Assembly: GCA_034437795.1 (NCBI GenBank)
Contig: DAOTTI010000294.1
Coordinates: 1-33,042 of the forward strand
Length of the DNA: 33,042 bases
Reading direction: 5' to 3'
DNA from: DAOTTI01 sp034437795
Lineage (GTDB): Bacteria; Chloroflexota; UBA11872; UBA12225
The notes below the pieces were generated by a model that was given only the letters and a program-made list of their open reading frames with translations, searched no databases and was not told where the DNA came from. The position numbers were made by a program, and so were the translations under genes. Below are positions 22,298 to 31,431 of the stretch, in pieces; the stretch's first letter is position 1, and each line of letters opens with the position of its first letter.

Positions 22298-25200
22298 TCA
22301 CGCTCCGCCGGCTGGCCGCCGCTCAGTACAAAGGGCTAGTGGCCGTCGACCTTACGCTACCCGAACGGGGTAGCATCCTCATCGAAGGCCGCAACGAGGC
22401 CGGCAAGTCGACCCTGTTCGACGCCATCTATTTCGCCCTGTACGGCGTGCCGCTGGTGGGCGAGATTGGCCAGGCCATCCATTACGGCGCCGACGAGCTG
22501 GCCGTCCAGCTTACTCTGGACGTGAGCGGGGCGGAGCTGAGCGTCCGGCGGCGGGCGCGCCAGACGGCCAAGACGCTGCGCACGGAGGCAGAGCTGGAGA
22601 TCCGGTACGGGGACGAAGTGGAGGTGGTGCGAGGCTCCCAGGCGGTCACGCAGCGCCTCCAGCAGGAGCTAGGGGGGTTGACGGCGGAGGCCCTGCTCAA
22701 CTCGTGCCTGGTGGCCCAGAAGCAGCTGGGCCGGCTGGAGTCGCTCTCGCGCGGTTCGCGTGAGGAGGCGCTGACCATCCTCTTGAACCTGGCCAAGCTC
22801 TCCGAGGTGCAGCAGCGCCTGCGCCCGCGGCCGGACGATGACGCGGCCCTGCGCCGGGCGCAGGCGCGGGTGGACCTGGCCCGGATCAGGAAGGAGCTGG
22901 CCGCCGTCGCCTGCCAGCGGGCCACCCTGGAGCGCCAGCAGCGCATCCACGCGGTGCGCGAGGGGATCGAGGCCCTGCACGGGCTGCAGCAGGCACTCGA
23001 CGAGGCGCGCCAGGACGCGCGGACCCAGGAGCAGCGCCTGGTTGCCCTCAGCCAGCGCCTGCAGGAGCTCAAGCGGCTCAAGGAGGCGCACGGAAAGTGG
23101 GACCGCGTGGCGGAGGCAGCCCGCCGCTGTGGCGCGGCCGAGCAGGACGTGGCGCTGGCCGAGCAGGATGTAGCTCAGGCGCGCGCGGCGGCGGCCGCCC
23201 TCCCCGGCGCGGTGGAACGCGCCAGACGCTATCACGCCGCGCGGGACCAGGCGCAGGCGCTCTCCGACCGCCAGGCGCAGCTCAGGGAACTGGCGACCCG
23301 CGACGAGCAGGTCCGGTCGCGCCGCGCAGAGCGGGAGCACCTGGCGGAGCGCGGGGCGAAGCTGGAGCGAGAGCTGGAGACGCTGATGCGCCAGCGCCAC
23401 GAGCTCCAGCGCCAGATAGCGCAGCTTGCGCCCCTGGAGGGTGAGCTGCAGGCCAGCCGGCAGCGCCTGGAGGCGCTGAACCGGCTCACTGAGGCGCTGG
23501 GCAAGCTGGCGGATGAGCAGCGGCAGCTGGAGGAGCTCCAGGCGAGGGCCGTGGCGCGTGTGGAGGCCGAGGAGCGGGCGGCCGCGGCTGTGGCCGAGCT
23601 CAGGGCGGCCCGCGATGTGCTGGACGGACTGGAGGCCCAACGCCGTGCGGCGGAGCAGCGGCAGCGCCTGGCGCAGGCCCGCGACCTGCTCAGCAAGTGG
23701 CAAAGGTGCCGGCAGGCGCTCGACGAGGCCGCCGCCGCGCGCCGGCTGCTGGCCGATCTGGCCCTGGCCGTCTCCGGCGTGGAGCACGTGGCCGTGCCCG
23801 ATGGCACCGCCGCCGGCACCGCCGGGCTGCTCCTGAGCCTGATCGTCGACCACCCGCTGACCGCGGCCCTCGTGCTGCGCCTCCGCCTCTGGTCGGGCGG
23901 CGCCGAGCTAGTCGAGGCGCGCCCTGCCGCGCCGGACGAGGCCCGCGGCCTGCAGGCGGGGCGCTTGCCGGCCATCGGCGCGCCGGACGGCGCCGCCCTG
24001 CGCGCCGAGCTACAGGCCATCGCGCAGGCCCTGCGAGCGCTCGGGGAGACGGTCCCCACCAGCGCCACGGCCGCGGCGGGGCGCCTCGCCGAGCTGGAGC
24101 AGGAGCTGCAGGCCGCGGCGCCGGCGTTCGACGAGGAGGCGTACGTCCAGGCGCGGGCCAGGGTGGCCGCGGCCGAGACGCGCCTGGCGGACGCCCAGGC
24201 CGCGTTGAGCAAACTGCCTGATGCACGGGCGGTGGCGCTTGAGACGGCCGCGGTGCAGGAGCGGATCACCGCTCTGGAGAAGCGCTGCGGGACCCTGGCG
24301 GAGAGTTGCGGGCTCAGCGCCGCGGACGCCGGCGTCTTGCAGCGGGCGATCCCGCTGGCGGTCAAAGAGGAGCAGGAGCGGAGCAACCGGCTCAATAAGC
24401 AGCTTGGGCGCAAGGAAGGCCTGTCCCAGCAGCTTAGCGAGCTGAACCGCAACTACCAGGAGCGTGCGAGGGACCTGGCGGACGTGCGCGATAACCTGGC
24501 GAAGGACAGCGACGAGCGCCTCGCCCGCGAAGAACAGGAGATCACGTCGGCCCGAGCCTGCCTGCAGGCGGAGGCGGACACTCTCCAGGCCTCCATCAAG
24601 GAGACGCTGGCCGATGACCCGGCCAGTTCGGGCGAGCTCCCCGCGGACGCCGTGGCCCTACGGACGCTGGTCCAGCAGTGGGCGGATGAGGCCAACCGCC
24701 GCGTGGCGGTGCTGGAAGACCAAGCGCGCTCGCTGCCAGAGTGCGAGGCACGGCTGCGTACGGCGGTCGATAGGCTGGCCGGCTTGCGCCGCGACCTGGA
24801 CGAAGCGCTGGCGGGGGCGCAGGCGGCGGATGAGGCCGCCCCCAGCCCCGGCCGGGAGCAGGACGCCCCGCACGCGCTTCCGGCACCGGCGGTCGCGACG
24901 GAGCGGCTGGAGGCCCTGGCTCGGGAGATCGAGCGCCTGAACGAGCCGGCCGTCCTCACCGAGCAGGCGGAGGCGCAGCGGGCTGCGGGGGCGGCCGAGG
25001 ACCGCGCGCGCCGCGCCATACAGGAGGCGCGCCGGGTCGCCGCCCGCCTGGTCGAGATCCTGGCCGCGCTGGGCCACGCCCTGCCGAGCGACGATGGGGA
25101 GCTGGGCGGCGAGCCGGGGCGGCTGGCGGAGTGCATCCTCCAGCATTGTCCGGAGGCGGCCGAAGACCTCCCGTCTCGGGACGAGACGGAGAGCCGCCTG

Positions 25201-25860
25201 CGCGCCCTGGACCAGGAGGCAGGGCGGCTGGAGCAGGCGCGGCAGCAGGCGCTCGTTCTGCTGGGGGAGAGCGCGGCCGAAGAAGAGACCGACCTGGAGA
25301 TGGCCGAGCAGGACCTGCGGGCGCTGGAGCTCGACCTGGCCGCCCGCCGGCGGGCCCAGGACATCATCGTGGCCACGCGCCAGCGCATGATCAGCAAGGT
25401 CCTGCCGGACACGCTCGCCAACATGTGCGTGCTGCTCCCTCACCTGACTGCGGGGCGCTACCGGCACGCCAGCCTGAGCGAGGACTACCGCCTGCAGGTC
25501 TGGGATGAGCGCAAGCGCGACTTCGTCGAGAAGAGCCTCTTCTCGGGGGGCACGCAGGACCAGTTCTCGCTCGCCTTGCGCCTCGGCTTCGCCCTGGCGG
25601 CGCTCCCTCGCGAGCTGGGCACGTCACCAGGGTTCCTCTTTCTTGACGAACCCCTGTCCAGCTTCGACCATGACCGCACCGCGGCGCTGGTGGAGCTGCT
25701 GACGCACGGGCAGATCGCCACCCACTTTCAGCAGGTCTTCCTCATCTCCCACTCGCAGGCCTTCGATCCCGCCCTGTTCACCTACCACATCGTGATGGAG
25801 GGCGGCCAGGTAGCCAGCAGCACGCTACCGGGCGGGGCCCGTACAATCTCCCTGCCATGA
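22294..25860 (+). CDS. SbcC/Rad50-type SMC ATPase lacking a zinc hook
   Basis: A 1188-residue coiled-coil ATPase, partner of the SbcD-like nuclease. The N-terminal half-site has Walker A GRNEAGKST (32-40). The C-terminal half-site has the signature FSGGTQDQ (1083-1090), Walker B FLFLDEP with Asp1118/Glu1119, and the H-loop His1153 in LISHSQ. Between lie long Glu/Arg/Ala/Gln-rich coiled coils. I find no CxxC zinc hook at the centre, where Rad50/SbcC dimerise; the middle instead holds a compact non-coil segment (about 490-560, beta-like, VEHVAVPDG to LVLRLRLWSGGAELV). GTG 22294 overlaps the upstream stop (GTGA), with GGAG about ten bases before. Confidence 0.92.
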   Translation: MITLRRLAAAQYKGLVAVDLTLPERGSILIEGRNEAGKSTLFDAIYFALYGVPLVGEIGQAIHYGADELAVQLTLDVSGAELSVRRRARQTAKTLRTEAELEIRYGDEVEVVRGSQAVTQRLQQELGGLTAEALLNSCLVAQKQLGRLESLSRGSREEALTILLNLAKLSEVQQRLRPRPDDDAALRRAQARVDLARIRKELAAVACQRATLERQQRIHAVREGIEALHGLQQALDEARQDARTQEQRLVALSQRLQELKRLKEAHGKWDRVAEAARRCGAAEQDVALAEQDVAQARAAAAALPGAVERARRYHAARDQAQALSDRQAQLRELATRDEQVRSRRAEREHLAERGAKLERELETLMRQRHELQRQIAQLAPLEGELQASRQRLEALNRLTEALGKLADEQRQLEELQARAVARVEAEERAAAAVAELRAARDVLDGLEAQRRAAEQRQRLAQARDLLSKWQRCRQALDEAAAARRLLADLALAVSGVEHVAVPDGTAAGTAGLLLSLIVDHPLTAALVLRLRLWSGGAELVEARPAAPDEARGLQAGRLPAIGAPDGAALRAELQAIAQALRALGETVPTSATAAAGRLAELEQELQAAAPAFDEEAYVQARARVAAAETRLADAQAALSKLPDARAVALETAAVQERITALEKRCGTLAESCGLSAADAGVLQRAIPLAVKEEQERSNRLNKQLGRKEGLSQQLSELNRNYQERARDLADVRDNLAKDSDERLAREEQEITSARACLQAEADTLQASIKETLADDPASSGELPADAVALRTLVQQWADEANRRVAVLEDQARSLPECEARLRTAVDRLAGLRRDLDEALAGAQAADEAAPSPGREQDAPHALPAPAVATERLEALAREIERLNEPAVLTEQAEAQRAAGAAEDRARRAIQEARRVAARLVEILAALGHALPSDDGELGGEPGRLAECILQHCPEAAEDLPSRDETESRLRALDQEAGRLEQARQQALVLLGESAAEEETDLEMAEQDLRALELDLAARRRAQDIIVATRQRMISKVLPDTLANMCVLLPHLTAGRYRHASLSEDYRLQVWDERKRDFVEKSLFSGGTQDQFSLALRLGFALAALPRELGTSPGFLFLDEPLSSFDHDRTAALVELLTHGQIATHFQQVFLISHSQAFDPALFTYHIVMEGGQVASSTLPGGARTISLP

Positions 25861-26798
25861 CGCCGCCCATCCCGGTCGCGCTCTCCACCGGCTCTATCTA
25901 CACCTACGGCACGGCGCGCGCCTTCGAGCTGGCCGCCCGCGCCGGCTACGACGGGGTGGAGCTGATCGTGGACGACCGGTGGGACACCCGCCAGGCCTCC
26001 TACCTGCGCCGGCTGGTAGATCACTACGGCGTCTCCATCCTGAGCGTCCACCACCCGTTCACCTTTCAGCGCTGCCCCGGCTGGCCCCGCGCCGAGGTGG
26101 AGCGCGTCAAGCTCTCGCTGGCCCTGGCGGAGGAGGTGGGCGCGCGCACGCTCAACCTGCACCTGCCCCTGCGCGTGCGCGACCTGCTGATCCTCTACGC
26201 CGGCCGGCGGTGGATCGCCGCGCTGCCGGGCGCGACCCCGGACCAGCGGCGCTTTCGCGAGTGGCTCACCGGCGGTGGGCTGGCCGCCCTTCAGGCGCAG
26301 ACGCCGGTCGCCATCACCGTCGAGAACCTGCCGGTGCGGCGCCTGTTCGGCCGCCGGTTCAACGCCTACGCCCTCAATACCTGGGGCGAGCTCGCCACCT
26401 TCTCACGCATCTGCCTGGATACCACCCATTGCGGCACGACCGGCTCAGACCTGCTGGCCGTCTACCAGCGCCTGGCGGAGCGCGTGGCGCACGTCCATCT
26501 CTCGGATTACGACGGGCACAACCAGCACCGCCCCATCGGGCAGGGCCACCTGCCCCTGGCTCCCTTCCTGGAGGCGCTCGCTGCCCGCGCCTACCAGGGG
26601 ATCGTGGTGGTGGAACTGGATCCCAGCGGCCTGCCGATGCAGGATGAAGACAAGGTGGCGGCGGAGCTACGGCGCAACCTCGAGCTCTGCCGCACCCACC
26701 TGCGCCGCGGCGCGGGGGCGACGGCAGCGGAAGATGGAGCCGTCACGGCGCCGGCGGCCGGCGTGGCGGCGCTCACTGGTAGCGCTCGTGCGGAATGA
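25857..26798 (+). CDS. sugar phosphate isomerase/epimerase-like TIM-barrel protein
   Basis: A 313-residue protein of the xylose isomerase-like/AP endonuclease 2 superfamily. The barrel landmarks are AARAGYDGVELIV at strand 1-2, SVHHPF (His65/66), NLHLPL (His102), ITVEN (Glu156), CLDTTHCG (Asp188, His191), VAHVHLSDYDG (His212, His214) and VVVELDP (Glu253). These are the positions that bind divalent metal in the family. It is cytoplasmic. It starts within the SbcC stop (ATGA overlap), and its own end overlaps the methyltransferase start. An AP endonuclease (Nfo-like) role is conceivable beside SbcCD, but the pattern fits sugar isomerases better. The last 35 residues are Ala-rich and probably disordered. 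Confidence 0.85.
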   Translation: MTPPIPVALSTGSIYTYGTARAFELAARAGYDGVELIVDDRWDTRQASYLRRLVDHYGVSILSVHHPFTFQRCPGWPRAEVERVKLSLALAEEVGARTLNLHLPLRVRDLLILYAGRRWIAALPGATPDQRRFREWLTGGGLAALQAQTPVAITVENLPVRRLFGRRFNAYALNTWGELATFSRICLDTTHCGTTGSDLLAVYQRLAERVAHVHLSDYDGHNQHRPIGQGHLPLAPFLEALAARAYQGIVVVELDPSGLPMQDEDKVAAELRRNLELCRTHLRRGAGATAAEDGAVTAPAAGVAALTGSARAE

Positions 26799-27676
26799 AC
26801 GTCGCCCTTCCCCAGCAGCTCCTGGCCAAGCTGGCCTGTCCGCGCTGCCGGCAGCCGTTGCAGCCGGCGGCCGACGGCCCTGCGCCCGCCTTGCAGTGCA
26901 CCTTCTGCGGCCAGACCTTTCCCATTCAGCAGGGCATCCCGCTGCTGTTCCCCGACGAGCGCCCTGCCGCGTGGACGGCGTCCCAGCGCGCGCTCTACGA
27001 CGGGATCGCGCCCCACTACGACACCAGCATCCCTGAGCACGTGGCGGCCCATTACCGCAGCAAGCGGGTCAGCCTCGTGCGCCGCCTGGTGGCGCCGGGC
27101 GCGGCGGTGCTGGACGTCGGCTGCGGCACCGGCACCCTGGCGGAGGCGCTGCGCCACGCCGGCTATGACGTCTACGGCCTCGACGCCTCCACGGGGATGC
27201 TAGCCGAGATGGCCGCCCGCCAGCGCGGGACGCCGGTGGCCGGCTTCTGCGAGCGGCTCCCCTTCGCCGGCGGGGCGTTCGATCTGGCCATCACCGTCGC
27301 CACCCTGCACCACATCAGCGATGCGGGGCGCGTGGCGCAGACCCTGACGGAGATGTGCCGCGTCGTCTCCCCCGGTGGGTTCGTCGTGGCATGGGACCAC
27401 AATCCCAACAATCCCTACTGGCCCATCCTCATGCGGCGCGTGCCCCAGGACACCGGCGACGAGCGCCTGGTGCCCCTGGACGAGATCGTGGCCGGCCTCC
27501 AGGCGGCCGGCGTGCAGGAGATCGAAACCCGCCGCTCAGGGCTGGTGCCGGACTTCACGCCCCGCCCGCTGCTGGCCCTGGCCACGCTCATTGAGGCGGT
27601 CGTGGAGCGCACGCCGGGGCTGAACGTCTTCTGCGCCCATAACGTGGTGATTGGCCGAAAGCACGCCGAGCCGTGA
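26795..27676 (+). CDS. class I SAM-dependent methyltransferase with N-terminal zinc ribbon
   Basis: A 293-residue protein. Residues 1-55 form a Trm112-like zinc ribbon, CPRC (15-18) and CTFC (35-38), ending in GIPLLFPDE, a pattern seen in sugar- and lipid-pathway methyltransferases. Residues about 65-220 are a Methyltransf_11-type fold with motif I VLDVGCGTGT (105-114), the acidic motif II in VYGLDAST and the post-motif FDLAITVATLHHI. Substrate unknown. The start overlaps the isomerase stop and the end overlaps the glycosyltransferase start (GTGA). Membership of an operon with a GT-C glycosyltransferase and prenyltransferase suggests a glycolipid, polyprenol or quinone substrate, but nothing here proves it. 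Confidence 0.88.
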   Translation: MNVALPQQLLAKLACPRCRQPLQPAADGPAPALQCTFCGQTFPIQQGIPLLFPDERPAAWTASQRALYDGIAPHYDTSIPEHVAAHYRSKRVSLVRRLVAPGAAVLDVGCGTGTLAEALRHAGYDVYGLDASTGMLAEMAARQRGTPVAGFCERLPFAGGAFDLAITVATLHHISDAGRVAQTLTEMCRVVSPGGFVVAWDHNPNNPYWPILMRRVPQDTGDERLVPLDEIVAGLQAAGVQEIETRRSGLVPDFTPRPLLALATLIEAVVERTPGLNVFCAHNVVIGRKHAEP

Positions 27677-29574
27677 CCGCTGGCCGACCAACCGAGGCGA
27701 TGGTGGCGCGCACCTCACCCGCACCTGCACCCGCGGCCCCTCAGCTGCGCCGGGCCGGACCAGGCCGGACGGGGGCGGCGCGTGGGGCGCTCGCGGCGCG
27801 GGCCACGGTCGCGTTCCTCACGGCGTGCAGGGCCCAGGCGCCGGTACGCCTGGCCCAGCTGCTCCTGCTGGCCCTGAGCGTCGGCGGGGCGCTGGCCTTC
27901 GCGCTCCAGATGGCGGCCTGGCCGGACCATCCGCTGGCGGACATGACCCACCTCGTCTGGTGGACCCGGATCATCCGGCGTGACGGCGTGGAAGGGGCCT
28001 ACGCCGGCGTGTATCCGGAGACGTACGTCATCTATCCGCCAGGCATGGCCTACGCCTTTCAGGCGGCCGCCTGGATCTCCGAGCGCGTGGCGCCGCCGCC
28101 CTGGATCCTGCCCTGGGCGGCCGCCGGAGGGGACCAGTGGCTGCGCTACTGCATCAAGCTGGTTGCCGTCGCCGGCCACGGCGCGCTGGCGCTGGCCATC
28201 TTCGCCATCGTCGCCCTGGGCGCGCGCGCCTTCTGGCGGGCCTGGACCGCGGCCACGCTGTACGCCTGGAACCCCGGGGCGCTGTTCGACACCGCCTACT
28301 GGGGCCAGGCCGACAGCCTGCACAGCCTGGCCCTGGTGCTGGCCGCCGCGATGCTGGCCCTCGTTCCGGGCTGGTGGCCCCTGCGCGCGGGCGGGCGGTG
28401 GCGGCTGAGCGCGCAGGCCGGGGCGCTGGCGGCCGGAGCGGTGGCGGGAGCCCTGCTCGCCGCCGGCGGCCTGACCAAGCCCCAGGCCTGGGTCTTCCTT
28501 CCCCTGCTCGGCTGGCTGCTGGCGCGCCGCACCGGCCCGCTGGGCCTCCTGGCGGGGGCCGGGGCGGCCGCCGGCGTGGCCTGGTGGATTGTGCAGCCCT
28601 GGCTGCGGGCCGGCAAGCTGGATGAGCTGCTGAGCGTCTTCCGGAACCTCCAGGACGTGATGCCCTCCGTCTCGGCCAATGGCCACAATCTGTGGTGGCT
28701 CAAGCTCCCCGGGGTCGCGATCGCTGTGCTGGACTGGGAGCCGTTGGGCGGGATCGGGGAGTGGCAGGCGCCGCCCCTGCTGACCCACGCCACGGCCGGC
28801 CGGCTGGCCTTCGGCCTGTTTGCCCTGCTGCCGTTGCTGCGCCTGACGGGGCCCATCTCCCTGCCCCTGGTGCTGGCGGCCGGGGGGTATACCGCCGTAG
28901 CCTACTTCATGACCATCACCCAGGTGCACGAGAACCACCTCTTTGCAGCTATTCCCTTCCTGGCGGCGGCGGCCGCGCTCGATCCGTGGTACGCCATCCC
29001 CTTCGGCGTGGCGACACTGTGCTTCCTGGGCAACCTGGCACTGCACGACTTCCTGATCAGCCCCTGGGTCGCCGCGCAGCTGGGCCAACTCCTGCCCTGG
29101 CGGGAGCCGCTGGCGCTGCAGACGGCTAATGCCGCGCTCAACGTGGTCGGGTTCGCCGCGCTCACGCTGCTCTTCCTGCGCCGGCCACGGGGGATGGCCC
29201 AGAGCGCGGGGGCATTGCGCTGGCGGGCGCGCCTGGTGCTGCTGGCCGGGGTCGCTCTGGCCGGCAGCGCGCTGGGGGCTATGCTGGCGGTGCTCCGGGA
29301 GCCGGCGGTGGCTGGCCGGCTGTGGCAGGTCTTCGCCGACGGCGCGCGCCACATCCCGCCGGTGGAGGCCCACCTTGGCCGGCGGACCCCCGCCGAGCAG
29401 CTCCTGGTGCGCGCCGCCGCGGACTACGCCAATCTGCTCTATCTGCTGGCCGGCGCGGCGGCGATCGTCGCCACGCTGGCGGCTCTGGCCGGCGCCTGGT
29501 GGCTGCTGTGCGCGCGGGCCGCCCGCTACCATTCCGCCAGATGGTCGGTGCCGTCCGCCGAGGACCAGCCATGA
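27673..29574 (+). CDS. GT-C fold membrane glycosyltransferase (ALG6/ALG8-like, GT57-like)
   Basis: A 633-residue protein with about 11-13 membrane helices. The first loop carries the acidic pair Asp85 and Asp90 (WPDHPLADMTH), followed by YPETYVIYPPG, the usual GT-C acceptor-loop pattern. YWGQADS (209-215) and QVHENH (417-422) correspond to the WGQ-x-D and VHEKH signatures of ALG6/ALG8-type glucosyltransferases, which use dolichyl-phosphate sugars. A polyprenyl-phosphate sugar donor is therefore likely, with transfer on the outer membrane face. The GTG start at 27673 overlaps the methyltransferase stop; an ATG at 27700 is an alternative. The stop overlaps the UbiA start. Acceptor unknown. Confidence 0.85.
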   Translation: MTAGRPTEAMVARTSPAPAPAAPQLRRAGPGRTGAARGALAARATVAFLTACRAQAPVRLAQLLLLALSVGGALAFALQMAAWPDHPLADMTHLVWWTRIIRRDGVEGAYAGVYPETYVIYPPGMAYAFQAAAWISERVAPPPWILPWAAAGGDQWLRYCIKLVAVAGHGALALAIFAIVALGARAFWRAWTAATLYAWNPGALFDTAYWGQADSLHSLALVLAAAMLALVPGWWPLRAGGRWRLSAQAGALAAGAVAGALLAAGGLTKPQAWVFLPLLGWLLARRTGPLGLLAGAGAAAGVAWWIVQPWLRAGKLDELLSVFRNLQDVMPSVSANGHNLWWLKLPGVAIAVLDWEPLGGIGEWQAPPLLTHATAGRLAFGLFALLPLLRLTGPISLPLVLAAGGYTAVAYFMTITQVHENHLFAAIPFLAAAAALDPWYAIPFGVATLCFLGNLALHDFLISPWVAAQLGQLLPWREPLALQTANAALNVVGFAALTLLFLRRPRGMAQSAGALRWRARLVLLAGVALAGSALGAMLAVLREPAVAGRLWQVFADGARHIPPVEAHLGRRTPAEQLLVRAAADYANLLYLLAGAAAIVATLAALAGAWWLLCARAARYHSARWSVPSAEDQP

Positions 29575-30479
29575 GCGGCCCTGCAGCGCTGCCGGTGCGC
29601 CCCGCCTTGCTGGCGGCCAAGGCCAGGCTCTACCTCGAGGCGATCAAGTTCGAGCACACCATCTTCGCCCTGCCCTTCGCCTACCTGGGCATGCTGCTGG
29701 CGGCGCGAGGCGCGCCCACCCTGCATCAGTTCATCTGGATCACGGTGGCGATGGCCTCGGCGCGCACCCTGGCGATGGCGCTCAACCGCCTGATCGACCG
29801 CGAGATCGACGCCCGCAATCCGCGCACGGCCGGCCGCGCGCTGCCGCGGCGCCTGCTGTCCGCCGCCGAGATGGGCGGCCTGGCCCTCGTCTCCGCCGTC
29901 GTCCTGACTGTGGCCGCCTGGCGGCTGAACCCGCTCTGTCTCCAGCTCCTTCCGGGCGCGGTCGTCATCCTGGTCGGCTACTCCTACACCAAGCGGTTTA
30001 CCTGGCTCTCGCACGCCGTCCTGGGCATCGCCGACGCCCTGGCGCCGATTGGCGCCTGGGTCGCGGTCACGGCGTCCATCTCGCCGGGGGCCCTGCTGCT
30101 CGGCCTGGCCGTCGCCACCTGGATTGCGGGATTCGACCTGCTCTACGCCTGCCAGGATGTCGAGTTCGATCGCGCCGAGGGGCTGTACTCCGTGCCGGCT
30201 CAGTTTGGCGTGCCGGCGGCGCTGTATAGCGCCAGGGTCCTTCACGCCCTCACCGTGGCCGCGCTGGGCGCCGTGGGCCTGGTCATGGGGCTGGGGGCCG
30301 TGTACTGGCTGGGAGTGGCGGCCGCCGCCGCCTTGCTGCTGTACGAGCATTCCCTGGTCAGGCCGGACGACCTCTCCAGGCTCGACGTGGCCTTCTTCAA
30401 CGTCAACGGCTACATCGCCGTCATCCTGTTCCTGGCTACAGCGGGCGATCTGGCCCTGACGTGGCTGCTCGGGCGATGA
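29571..30479 (+). CDS. UbiA-family prenyltransferase, MqnP/UbiA type
   Basis: A 302-residue membrane prenyltransferase. Both aspartate-rich motifs are present: N72-xxx-D76-xxx-D80 (NRLIDREID) and D196-xxx-D200 (CQDVEFD), which hold the prenyl diphosphate through magnesium. The sequence IKFEHTIFALPFAYLGM opens the first helix as in 4-hydroxybenzoate polyprenyltransferase-like proteins that, in bacteria with the futalosine pathway, prenylate the menaquinone precursor. About nine helices are expected. ATG 29571 overlaps the glycosyltransferase stop (ATGA). UbiX follows 179 bases later. Ubiquinone synthesis is unlikely in this type of organism, so menaquinone is preferred. Confidence 0.9.
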   Translation: MSGPAALPVRPALLAAKARLYLEAIKFEHTIFALPFAYLGMLLAARGAPTLHQFIWITVAMASARTLAMALNRLIDREIDARNPRTAGRALPRRLLSAAEMGGLALVSAVVLTVAAWRLNPLCLQLLPGAVVILVGYSYTKRFTWLSHAVLGIADALAPIGAWVAVTASISPGALLLGLAVATWIAGFDLLYACQDVEFDRAEGLYSVPAQFGVPAALYSARVLHALTVAALGAVGLVMGLGAVYWLGVAAAAALLLYEHSLVRPDDLSRLDVAFFNVNGYIAVILFLATAGDLALTWLLGR

Positions 30480-30658
30480 GCGGGGAGATCGGGTGACGGC
30501 CGTGGCGCTGCGCCCGTGGCAAGGCAGGCGGGGAAGCGGGCGCGGCGCCAGTGGTGAGACGCTGCGGGGCCGGCAGTGGGAAACGGGCGCGGCCGGCAGG
30601 GACGCAACGGGCATGGAGAGACGGATGGCACCGGTTCGGTCACGCCGTGGAGGCCGAG

Positions 30659-31261
<603 letters not shown>

Positions 31262-31264
31262 GTC

Positions 31265-31335
31265 GGCGCTGGTATGTTCGTGCGGGACAGGACGGCCGGG
31301 CATCGATGGACAGGGCGACGCGAACATGCCAGCCG
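31265..31335. repeat. dispersed palindrome family B, copy 2
   Basis: Begins four bases after the ubiX stop. GGCGCTGGTATGTTCG at 31265 and CGAACATGCCAGCCG at 31321-31335 are near-inverted ends. The left half matches 10452-10491 at about 34 of 40 positions. Confidence 0.7.
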
Positions 31336-31340
31336 ATACT

Positions 31341-31416
31341 TAGCCTGGAATGTTCATAAGCGGAGCCCTCACCCTCTCCCTGTGGGAGAGGGGACGCTTC
31401 GCCGGCCGCGTGATCA
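31341..31416. repeat. dispersed palindrome family A, copy 4
   Basis: Starts TAGCCTGGAATGTTCATAAG, then GGAGCCCTCACCCTCTCCC-TGT-GGGAGAGGGGA and CTTCGCCGGCCGCGTGATCAC. It has a perfect 9-bp central stem. With family B copy 2 it fills the gap between the convergent ubiX and peptidyl-prolyl isomerase genes. Confidence 0.7.
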
Positions 31417-31431
31417 CGGCGATCGCGGCGA

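Noticed and set aside
25857..26798. Endonuclease IV (Nfo) acting with SbcCD
   Set aside because: The barrel superfamily is shared, but the His/Glu/Asp pattern and length fit sugar isomerase-like members better.
27715..29532. 605-codon open frame on the minus strand
   Set aside because: Antisense shadow of the GT-C glycosyltransferase; composition is Gln/Gly/Arg/Pro-rich and no motif is present.
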